Shown here: positions 1-8,000 of the stretch, one piece after another
How positions within the stretch are numbered: the stretch's first letter is position 1
Layout: every line of letters starts with the position of its first letter
Assembly (NCBI RefSeq): GCF_001278055.1
Contig: NZ_CP010802.1
Span: forward strand, 2,705,504 to 2,769,503
Direction of reading: 5' to 3'
Source: Desulfuromonas soudanensis
GTDB lineage: Bacteria > Desulfobacterota > Desulfuromonadia > Desulfuromonadales > WTL
Length of the DNA: 64,000 nt
Program-made: the position numbers and the translations under genes
The notes under the pieces: generated by a model
What the model saw: only the letters and a program-made list of their open reading frames with translations
Database searches by the model: none
Told to the model about the DNA's origin: nothing

Positions 1-1082
1 AGTGGCTGAATGCGGCTGTAATTCTGCACGAGAGGGAGGGTCAGGGTCTTGCGGCAGGACCCGAGAAAGGCGCGCCCCTTTTCACTGCTGCCAAGCAGGT
101 GCAGGTAGAGGGGGCCGGCTTCGAGGAGGGCGTCCATCTCGTCGCGCCGCGTTTCGTTGAGGGCGTAGGCAAGGATGCGCTGGATGCGGGTGCGGGTGAG
201 GTGGCGGGATTTGATGGAATCTACCAGATCGTCGTAGGAGGAGCTCTCCAGGGCGGCGGCAAAGAGGCGCTCGGCGAGGCCGTCCTCGATCTGGTAGAGG
301 CCGGCGAGGAATTCGGGACCGCGGAGAATCCGCCCCAGCAGCAGGCGGTGGAGATGGTCGAAGTCGAGACTCATTCCAGAGGCCATCGCTCCGACAAAAA
401 TCTCGTGGACCGCCGGGGGAAGGTAGGGCTCGACCCCCCTCCCCTCCCCGAGCATCCGGCGGATGCCGGTGGCGCTGGCGATTTCGCCGCAAGCTTCTTC
501 GTCGTGGTAGCCGGCCCCGGTCCTGGCAATGGTGAAGGGGACGATGGGACTGTCCGTCCCGGTGAGGGCCCTGAGATACTCGAGGCCAAGGATGTTGTTC
601 GGGGTCTCGAGAAGGGCTGCCGCCGCCGAATCGACACCGGCCACGGAGCGCGCCCGGGCGGCGGGATAATTGATTCCCTGGCGCAGGAGCGCGGCCGTCT
701 CGGCGGCGACGGTTTTCCCCTCGGTGGCAAGGAGGTCGGCGCAGCGGCGCAGGGGATCGATTTCCCCGGCTTCGCTGCCGAAACAGAGGGCGTCGATCCC
801 TCCCAGGGCGGTAAGGGCCTGCACCGCGCCGCGGGCGAAGTGGGGGGCGCTGTTGCAGGCCCAGGGGAAGGGGAGCTCGATGACCACATCGACGCCGGCG
901 GCCAGGGCCATTTGGGCCCGCAGCCATTTGTCGAGAAGGGCCGGCTCGCCGCGCTGCAGGAAGTGGCCGCTCATTATCGCCACCGAGACTTCGGCGCCGG
1001 TGACGGACAGGCTTTCCCGCAGGTGGTGGAGATGCCCGTTGTGGAAGGGGTTGTATTCGGTGATCAAGCCGACGGCGCGCAT
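1..1082 (-). CDS. tmcAL: tRNA(Met) cytidine acetate ligase TmcAL, C-terminus cut by window edge
   Basis: The minus-strand reading frame opens with ATG at 1082 and runs off the left edge, so about 360 residues are visible and the C-terminus is missing. The N-terminus contains GLITEYNPFHNGH (residues 5-17), the nucleotidyltransferase motif of the TmcAL/YlbM (DUF795) family. Members make N4-acetylcytidine at the wobble position of elongator tRNA-Met using acetate and ATP. A second stretch, SGHFLQRGEPAL, is also typical. No start-to-stop frame exists inside the window because the stop lies outside. A weak AGG lies 8-9 bases before the ATG. The start codon is 12 bp from an inverted-repeat arm, so the promoter may have been altered by that insertion. 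Confidence 0.9.
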   Translation of the reverse strand, partial: MRAVGLITEYNPFHNGHLHHLRESLSVTGAEVSVAIMSGHFLQRGEPALLDKWLRAQMALAAGVDVVIELPFPWACNSAPHFARGAVQALTALGGIDALCFGSEAGEIDPLRRCADLLATEGKTVAAETAALLRQGINYPAARARSVAGVDSAAAALLETPNNILGLEYLRALTGTDSPIVPFTIARTGAGYHDEEACGEIASATGIRRMLGEGRGVEPYLPPAVHEIFVGAMASGMSLDFDHLHRLLLGRILRGPEFLAGLYQIEDGLAERLFAAALESSSYDDLVDSIKSRHLTRTRIQRILAYALNETRRDEMDALLEAGPLYLHLLGSSEKGRAFLGSCRKTLTLPLVQNYSRIQP

Positions 1083-1094
1083 GTTAAAAACCTG

Positions 1095-1122
1095 TTAACC
1101 ACAGAGACACAGAGGCACAGAG
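1095..1122 (+). repeat. left arm of octamer inverted repeat (family 1)
   Basis: This arm reads TTAAC followed by three octamers, CACAGAGA, CACAGAGG and CACAGAG. The 1577-1604 arm is its reverse complement over 28 bases with two mismatches (the A and G octamers are swapped). The two arms bracket the GxxExxY gene. Confidence 0.85.
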
Positions 1123-1151
1123 AACAACAAAAACCATAAATTAATTTACAG

Positions 1152-1556
1152 TTAAAGGACCATGCGTCTGATTCCGTTGGTCAGTTTGGGTTCGTGGAAG
1201 TTCATGATGAGACCTACTTTGACTCCAGCCAGCCTTAGATAAGTCAAGAGCTGGGCTTCATGTACGGGGATAATTTTTTCAACGCATTTCAACTCAACAA
1301 TAACAAGGTTAGCAATCAGAAGATCGATTCGGTACCCGCAATCGAGCTGAATCCCCTTGTATTCCAAAGGTAATGGCCTTTGACGTTCAAAAAGGAGCCG
1401 CCTCAGACTGAGTTCATGACAAAAACATTCCTCGTACGCCGACTCAAGGAGACCAGGGCCGAGATGACGATGGACCTCAATAGCCGCGGCTATAATCTGG
1501 TTTGTCAATTCCTTCAGAAAAAAAATAGTTTTCTCTCTCCCGATTGCCTCTGACAT
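1152..1556 (-). CDS. GxxExxY family protein
   Basis: The product has 134 residues starting MSEAIGREK. I chose ATG 1556 because the longer open frame upstream runs through the repeat arm and into sfsA antisense. The core HRHLGPGLLESAYEECFCHEL contains the family-defining G-x-x-E-x-x-Y, and VIVELKCVEKI is the ExK half of a PD-(D/E)XK-like nuclease fold with GYRIDLLI as the acidic strand. The biochemical function of the family is not established. The gene sits alone between inverted octamer repeats (1095-1122 and 1577-1604), which abut tmcAL and sfsA, so the ~510-bp block looks inserted between two housekeeping genes. I infer the repeats and this gene belong together. Confidence 0.85.
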   Translation of the reverse strand: MSEAIGREKTIFFLKELTNQIIAAAIEVHRHLGPGLLESAYEECFCHELSLRRLLFERQRPLPLEYKGIQLDCGYRIDLLIANLVIVELKCVEKIIPVHEAQLLTYLRLAGVKVGLIMNFHEPKLTNGIRRMVL

Positions 1557-1576
1557 CTCCTTGCCCCTCTTGAATT

Positions 1577-1604
1577 TTCTCTGTGTCTCTGTGCCTCTGT
1601 GGTT
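1577..1604 (-). repeat. right arm of octamer inverted repeat (family 1)
   Basis: On the minus strand this reads AAC followed by three CACAGAGR octamers and AA. It matches the 1095-1122 arm at 26 of 28 positions. It ends 5 bp from the sfsA stop codon. Confidence 0.85.
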
Positions 1605-1608
1605 GTCC

Positions 1609-2301
1609 CTAAAAAGCCAATGGAATCCGCTCCCCCACCCGGTTGCTCTCCGGGGTGATGACCGTCCGGTAGGCCAAAATCTCCACGCCTCCGGCGGCGA
1701 CCTCCCGCAGGAGGCGCCCGTAAACGGGGTCGATGGCGTCGGCGGGGGCAAAGGCCGTCGCCTCGCCGCGCTGCACGAGGAAAAAGATCACCGAGCGGTA
1801 CCCTTCGCCGCGGGCGCGGAGGAGTTCGCGCAAATGCTTCTGGCCGCGCAGGGTGACGGCGTCGGGGAAGCAGGCCACCGTCTCCCGGCAGCAGAGGGTG
1901 ACGTTCTTCACCTCCACCAGGACTTTTTCCTCTCCCTTTGTGAGGAGAAAGTCGATGCGGCTGTCGTGATAGGGGGATTCGGCCGTGACGCTATAGCCGG
2001 CGAGTTCGGGGATCGTCCCGGAGCGCAGCCCTTCTTCGACGACCCGGTTGCTGCGGTGGGTGTGGGTGTCGACCCAGTAGTCGCCGACGGCGATCAGCTC
2101 GAGGGTGTATTTGAGCTTGCGCTTCGGATTGTCGGTTTCGGAGAGGAGGACGGCGTGCCCGGGGACAGCGCACTGTTTCATGCTCCCGGTATTGGGGGTG
2201 TGGGCGGTGACGATGCGGCCGTCTTGAAGCTCGACGTCGGCGAGAAAGCGCTGGTAGCGACGCAGCAAAATCCCGGGAATCAGGGGAGCGGGGAGCCTCA
2301 C
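1609..2301 (-). CDS. sfsA: SfsA family protein (sugar fermentation stimulation protein A)
   Basis: The 230-residue product matches SfsA in length and motifs: the N-terminal RRYQRFLADVEL OB-like segment, AHTPNTGSM, and the nuclease-like core SRIDFLL followed by VEVKNVTL (D and ExK of a PD-(D/E)XK fold). The family binds nucleic acid and has been described as a DNA/RNA nuclease; its physiological role is poorly defined. Translation starts at GTG 2301, which overlaps the serB stop (GTGA), so the gene is translationally coupled to serB. Its 3' end is only 5 bp from a repeat arm. Confidence 0.93.
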   Translation of the reverse strand: MRLPAPLIPGILLRRYQRFLADVELQDGRIVTAHTPNTGSMKQCAVPGHAVLLSETDNPKRKLKYTLELIAVGDYWVDTHTHRSNRVVEEGLRSGTIPELAGYSVTAESPYHDSRIDFLLTKGEEKVLVEVKNVTLCCRETVACFPDAVTLRGQKHLRELLRARGEGYRSVIFFLVQRGEATAFAPADAIDPVYGRLLREVAAGGVEILAYRTVITPESNRVGERIPLAF

Positions 2302-3494
2302 CCGCCGATCTCCTCCATCTCCCGCTCGGAGAGGCCGAGGAGGAAGAGGATCGAGTCGAGGCTCTGCTGATTGATGTGGGTGTCGGCCTGTTCGCGGACC
2401 CGGGCCTTGGCGTTGAAGGCGATCCCCAGTCCGGCCTTGCCGAGCATCGGCAGGTCGTTGGCGCCGTCGCCGATGGCGATCACCTGATCGAGGGTGATCC
2501 CTTCTCCGGCGGCGATCTCTTCGAGGAGCTGCGCCTTGCGGGCGCCGTCGATGATCGGCCCGACGACCCCGCCGGTGACGATGCCGTCTATTATTTCCAG
2601 CTGATTGGCGTAGGCGTAGTCGAGGCCGAGCTCCTCCTTGAGGCGGTCGGTAAAGAACTTGAAGCCGCCGGAAATCACCGCCGTCTTGAACCCAAGGCGC
2701 TTGAGGATGCGCACCAGCGTCTTGGCCCCGGGGGTGAAGGGGATGGTGCGGTAGACCTGCTCGAGAGCCGAGGCTTCAAGCCCCTTGAGGAGGGCGACCC
2801 GCGCACGCAGCGCCTCCTGAAAGTCGAGTTCGCCGTTCATCGCCCGCTCGGTGATCTCCGCCACCTCCGCGCCGACTCCGGCCAGGCGCGCCAGTTCGTC
2901 GATGACCTCGATCTGGATCAGGGTCGAATCCATGTCCATCACCACCAGACGCTTGGCGCGGCGGTAGAGGCTCTCCTTCTGCACGGCGATGTCGACGCCG
3001 AGACTGGTGGCGGCATGAAGAAGCTTGCGTGTCAGTCGCTTGACGTCGAGCTCGGGGGGCGCGGTGATCAGGAACTCGACACAGCGCAGCTGCCCCTGGG
3101 TGAGCTTGGTAATCCGCTCGATATTGACCTGGTGGTCGGCGAGGATCCGCGACACCCGGGCCAGGGCCTTGGCGTTGACCTCTCCCCCCATGATGGTGAC
3201 GACGTAGGCATGGCGGGTCGTCTTGCGCCGGTATTCGGCTTCGCCGATGACCTGGAAATCGAGATCGAGGCCGAGCTCCTTGGCGAGAAAAAGGAGTTCC
3301 TTGATCAGCGGCTTGCCGTCGGCGTCGCCGGAGGCGAAGTCGATGAGGACCGACAGGGAAAGGAGGGTGTGGGTGACGGTCTGTTCGATGTCGCGGATGC
3401 GGGCGCCGGCCTCGGCGATCTGGCCGGTGACGCTGGCGATGATCCCCGGCTTGTCGGGGCCGGTCAGGGTGATGAGCACCATGCGGTTGTCCAT
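2298..3494 (-). CDS. serB: phosphoserine phosphatase SerB with two ACT domains
   Basis: This enzyme catalyses the last step of serine synthesis, phosphoserine to serine plus phosphate. The product is 398 residues from ATG 3494 (MDNRMVLIT), which has GAGG about 9 bases upstream; a start 42 bases further out lacks this. Two ACT domains (residues about 5-75 and 90-165) precede a HAD phosphatase domain. That domain has the nucleophile loop DMDSTLI, SGGFKFF (motif II) and GDGANDLPML (motif III). The double-ACT architecture is usual in Geobacter relatives and suggests amino-acid feedback. It forms an operon with sfsA through a 4-bp overlap. Confidence 0.95.
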   Translation of the reverse strand: MDNRMVLITLTGPDKPGIIASVTGQIAEAGARIRDIEQTVTHTLLSLSVLIDFASGDADGKPLIKELLFLAKELGLDLDFQVIGEAEYRRKTTRHAYVVTIMGGEVNAKALARVSRILADHQVNIERITKLTQGQLRCVEFLITAPPELDVKRLTRKLLHAATSLGVDIAVQKESLYRRAKRLVVMDMDSTLIQIEVIDELARLAGVGAEVAEITERAMNGELDFQEALRARVALLKGLEASALEQVYRTIPFTPGAKTLVRILKRLGFKTAVISGGFKFFTDRLKEELGLDYAYANQLEIIDGIVTGGVVGPIIDGARKAQLLEEIAAGEGITLDQVIAIGDGANDLPMLGKAGLGIAFNAKARVREQADTHINQQSLDSILFLLGLSEREMEEIGG

Positions 3495-3575
3495 GAAAAT
3501 ACCTCGCAGGAAAAAGTCGCGGTATCTTACCTGCAATCATTTCGTCCTGCAAGAGACCTCAGAAGCAAAACCAAT

Positions 3576-3667
3576 TTCAACGGAGAGATTTTGAAGGGAG
3601 CAGAGGGGGAGAGAATGGCCAGAATCGTCCCGCGCTCTCTCCGGCTCTCAGCGTCTCTGCGTTGAAC
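3576..3667. repeat. intergenic inverted repeat, family 2 (octamer-periodic)
   Basis: The right part, read on the minus strand, is TTCAACGCAGAGA then CGCTGAGA then GCCGGAGA, an 8-nt period. The left part begins TTTCAACGGAGAGA on the plus strand. The element fills the space between the serB start and the end of the GGDEF gene. Similar sequences occur at 11567-11614 and 13437-13532. Confidence 0.55.
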
Positions 3668-3694
3668 GCCTTGACGTGAGGACCGCGGCAAAAA

Positions 3695-4861
3695 TCAGAC
3701 GATCGCAGGGAGGTCCTCGGCCGGGCGCATCTCCGGGGTATATTTCTCGGCGCGATTGCGTCCCAGTTCCTTGGCCCGGTACATGGCAGAATCGGCGTGC
3801 TTGAGGAGGTCTTCGCAGGTCTGGCCGTCCTCGGGATAGAGAACGTAGCCGATGCTGGTCGAGGTCCGCAGGGTGCGTTCCCCCAGCTGAAAGGGTGACT
3901 CGAAAAGTTTGAGGATCTTTTCCGAAACCATCGCCGCGGGCCTGTCGTCGGCCACCTTCGGAAGGAGGATCACGAACTCGTCCCCGCCGAATCGGGCCAC
4001 GGTGTCCCCCTCGCGGGTACAGGTCTTGAGACGCTCGGCGACCTGCTGCAGCAGCAGGTCGCCGCAGGGGTGCCCCAGGGTGTCGTTGATGTTCTTGAAG
4101 CGGTCGAGATCGAGAAAAAGGACGGCCATCTTGCCGCCATCGCGGCGGGCCTGAGCCAGGGCGAGGTTGAGCCGATCCTGAAAAAGGGTGCGGTTGGGAA
4201 GAGAGGTCAGAGGGTCATAGTAAGCCAGGGTGCGGATCTGCTCCTCGGCAAGCTTCTTGTCGGTGATATCGAAACAGCTGCCGATGTAGCCTGCAAATTC
4301 CCCTTCGGGGTCGAAAAAAGGGCGGCCGATGTCGAGAATCCAGCGGTATTCTCCGTCGTAACGCCTGAGGCGGTACTCCATGGAAAAGGGGCGTTGGGCG
4401 GCGAAGGCTTCGAGGTAGGTGTCGACACACTCCTGAAAATCGTCGGGATGAACCCCCTCGGTCCAGCCGTCGCCAAGTTCCATTTCCAGAGGGCGGCCGG
4501 TAAATTCGAGCCAGGTGCGGTTGAAATAGTTGCAGTGGGTATCGAGCCCGGCGCGCCAGATCAGGGCCGGAAAATCTTCGAGAATGGTCAGGTAGTAGTC
4601 GCGCCGATCGACGGCCTCCCGTTCGGCGAGGTGCCCGGCCAGAAGACGGCGGTTGATCAGCACGTAGAGAAAGCAGGAGGTCACCAGGACGAAGAGCCAC
4701 CCCTTGACGGTCTGCAGCTCGGTGAGGCGCTGGCTGTCCTCGACCATCAGGAGGAGAAGGGTATCGGAGTAGAGAACCCACACCCCGCTGAGCACCAGAT
4801 AGGCGAAGACGATGCGCAGTGTGGAAATTTGCGGGCGGATCGGGGGGAGGGACGATTTCAT
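3695..4861 (-). CDS. membrane PAS-GGDEF diguanylate cyclase
   Basis: The product is 388 residues from ATG 4861 (MKSSLPPIR); the longer frame upstream only reads through a dispersed repeat. Two membrane segments (about residues 15-35 and 52-70) are followed by a PAS domain (about 90-215, FNRTWLEFTGRP) and a GGDEF domain (about 225-385). The catalytic motif FGGDEF is intact, and REGD five residues upstream is a c-di-GMP inhibitory I-site. It therefore probably makes c-di-GMP with product feedback. Its PAS domain resembles the fourth PAS of the neighbouring HD-GYP sensor (both have YFNRTWLxFTGR), which suggests exchange of a sensor module between a cyclase and a phosphodiesterase. Confidence 0.92.
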   Translation of the reverse strand: MKSSLPPIRPQISTLRIVFAYLVLSGVWVLYSDTLLLLMVEDSQRLTELQTVKGWLFVLVTSCFLYVLINRRLLAGHLAEREAVDRRDYYLTILEDFPALIWRAGLDTHCNYFNRTWLEFTGRPLEMELGDGWTEGVHPDDFQECVDTYLEAFAAQRPFSMEYRLRRYDGEYRWILDIGRPFFDPEGEFAGYIGSCFDITDKKLAEEQIRTLAYYDPLTSLPNRTLFQDRLNLALAQARRDGGKMAVLFLDLDRFKNINDTLGHPCGDLLLQQVAERLKTCTREGDTVARFGGDEFVILLPKVADDRPAAMVSEKILKLFESPFQLGERTLRTSTSIGYVLYPEDGQTCEDLLKHADSAMYRAKELGRNRAEKYTPEMRPAEDLPAIV

Positions 4862-4914
4862 GGCATGGAGCCTTTTATGAGCAGCGATATCAACTGTCGA
4901 TGAACACGATAATC

Positions 4915-4999
4915 TTACCACAGAGGCACAGAGACACAGAGAAAGAAAGAAGAACATATTCGATATGTTAATTGGTTAGCTCTGTGTCTCCGTGGTTAA
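4915..4999. repeat. cargo-less inverted octamer element (family 1)
   Basis: Left arm 4915-4945 reads TTACCACAGAGGCACAGAG and continues with a third octamer. The right arm 4980-4999 is a shortened reverse complement with two octamers. The 34-bp centre holds its own palindrome, AACATAT-TCG-ATATGTT, so the element can form a hairpin. Total length is 85 bp, between the GGDEF gene start and the HD-GYP gene stop. Confidence 0.8.
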
Positions 5000-5027
5000 T
5001 TTCCAGATCTTCCCGTTGCAAAAATAT

Positions 5028-8000
5028 TTATCCCCGGCTCCAATCCATGGCGAGGAAGGTCTCGGCGACCCGGGGATCGAAATGGGTGCCGCTCTCCTCG
5101 GCGATGATACCCCGCACCCGCTCCTCGGGCCAGGCGTTGCGATAGGGGCGGTCGGAACGGAGGGCGTCCCAGACGTCGACGACGGCAAAGATCCGCGCCG
5201 CCAGGGGGATCTGCTCTCCCTTGAGCCCCCGGGGATAGCCGCTGCCGTCCCACTTTTCATGGTGACCGTAGGGGACGTCGAGGGCCGGGCGCAGATAGGC
5301 GATCGGCGACAGGAGCTCGAAGGCCAGGGTCGGGTGCTTTTTCATGATCACCCATTCCTCGTCGCTCAAGGGGCCGGGCTTGAGGAGGATGGCATCGGGG
5401 ATCCCCACCTTGCCGATATCGTGCAGGAGCGCGCCGCGGCGGATATGCAGGAGATCCTCGTCCTCCATCCCCATCGCCTGGGCCAGGCGGGTCGCCATGT
5501 CGGTGACGCGCAGCGAGTGCCCCTCGGTCTCCTTGTCCCGCAGGTCGAGGGCCCGGGACCACCCCTCGATCGTCTTGTCGTAGGAAAGGACCAGGTCGGC
5601 GTTGGAGCGCTGGTATTTGCTGAAGAGCGTCGCGGTTTCGATGGCGATCGCCGCCGGCATGCTCAGCGACTCGAAGAAGTCGAACCACTCCCCATCGGGT
5701 TGCAGCGGCGAGCGATGGAAGACTTCGAGCACCCCCTTGACCTCCCCGCGGGCGATCAGGGGGAAGCAGTGGTAGGAAACGAACTTTTCGGCGGTGACCA
5801 GAGCGGAGCCGTGCAGCGCCCCGCCGGGGAGTCCGAGATCGTCGATGCTGACCCGCGAGCGCTCGTAGATGGCGGCTCCGGCCGCCCCTTCTCCGATCTT
5901 CAGGGAGGTCTTTTCGATGCGGTCGGTATGGAACCCCTTGCTGGCGGCGCATTCGAGGAGGCCGCGGGTCGGATGATAAAGGAGGACCGCGGCGGCATCG
6001 ATTTTCAGATGGGTCAGGATCTGTTCGAGGAGGATATTGAGGGTCAGGCGCAGATCGAGGCTGCCGGCAATAGCCATGTCCACCGTGCGCAGGGCCGAGA
6101 GACGCTGCAGCTGCCGCTCCATCTGCTCGTGGAGCATCGCCCGGCGAATGGCGCTGGCGGCAAGATTGGCGATAAAGAAGAGGAGGCTGATCTCCCGCTC
6201 GGGAATCGCTCCGCTGCGGCCGACGCAGATGGCGCAGTTCGTCTCCCCGTAGGCGTTGAGGGGGAGAACGATGAGGGTGCCGGACCCTGCGCTCTCATCC
6301 CCAGGACCGACCCCCGGCCCCGGCTCTTGCTGCAGATTCATATAGGGAACCCCCTCCTTGAACACCTGGGGGATCACAGTACTCCGGATCTCGATATTTC
6401 CCTTCCGCCAGGGGCAGACCCCCCGGGTGATCTCGACTTTGACCGAGTCGCTCTTCGAGTCTCGAATCAGCAGGCAGGCGCCTTCGAGAGCGACCAGGTC
6501 GAGGAGATGCTCGAGAATAATCGGATACATGTCGGCACTCCCCCGGGCGGCGCGCAGGGCGTCGGTGATCCGGCCCAGGGCTTCGAGCTGCCGTTCATGA
6601 TCCTTGCGTTCGGTGATGTCTTCCTTGAAGGCGATGAAGTGGGTGATGACGCCCTTTTCGTCCTTGAGGGGAGCGACGGTTTGCGCCTCCCAGTACCCCC
6701 CTCCCCCCTTCCTGCGGTTGCGGAGGGTTCCCCGCCATTCCTTTCCGGCGGCGATCGTCTTCCACAGATCCTTCAAAACCTGCGGCGGCGTCTCCTCGGA
6801 CTTGAGGATGCGCGGCGTCTTCCCGAGAACGTCCTCGGAGGCATACCCGGTCAGCCGGGTAAAACTCGCGTTGACGTACTCGATCGTCCCGGCGACATCG
6901 GTCACGACCACCGACAGGGGGCTCTGCTCCACCACCAGCGAGAGTTTGCGGACCTGATCCTCCGATGCCTTGCGTTCGGTGATGTCGATGCAGTGGCCGA
7001 TATATCCCTTGAAGTCGTTGTCCAGATCGGAGAAGGGGTGGGCCATATCGAGGACCCAGCGCCAGGATCCATCCTGGCGGCGGAGCCGGTACTCCTGCGA
7101 GAGCGGCTGCCGGACGGCGAAGGCTTTCCGCTGCTCGGCCAGGACGCGATCCCGGTCCTCGGGATGAATCCCCCCGTGCCAGCCGTCGCCGCTCTGGTCG
7201 ACCAGCGACCGGCCGGTGAAGGCGAGCCAGGTCCGGTTGAAATAGTTGCGGCCTCCTCCAGCGTCGCCCCGCCAGATCATGGAGGGGAAGGCCTCGAAGA
7301 GGGTCAGGTAGAAGTTCCGCGATCGCTGCAGCTCCTCTTCCCCTCTTTTGCGCTCGGTGATGTCCTCCACGGTCTCGATGGCGGCGATGACTTCCCCCCG
7401 GGCATTCCGGATCGGCGCCGAGTTGAAGGAGATGTAGCGCTCGCGGCCGTTGAGGTCCGGGTACCACCCCTCGGCCTGCAGCCCGGCCGTGATCGCCTGG
7501 GAAGGGCCTCCGGAGGGGTAGAAGGACGATATTTCGGCGTCCCGGCCGTCGAGGACCAGATCGGCCAGCAGCGGATGTTCTTCCGGATAAAAGGCCTGCC
7601 ACCCCTTCTCCGTGCCGAGCAACGATTCAGCAGAGACCCCGGTGAGTTCCTCGCAGGCGCGGTTCCAGAGGAGGACCTTGTGATCGACGCCGAGGACGAA
7701 GGTCGGGACGGTGGTGTTCTGCACCAGATTCTCGGCAAATTCCCGCTGCTCCGCGAAAGCCATCTGGGCCAGCCGGCGTTCGGTGACGTCGGTGGCGATC
7801 TCCAGGCGCACCATGCGACCGTCTATCCAGCGGATCGCCCGGTCGCGGATCTCGTAATAACGGCCGTCGAAGGTGGTGGGCGATTCCCACTGGTAAACCC
7901 CCGTCGGCTCGCCGTCGGGACCGAGAAGCTTGTCGTTGGGACAATGGCCGCAGGGGCAGGACTCGCCGCTCTGCAGGGTCCGCCAGCAGGTGTTGCCGGC

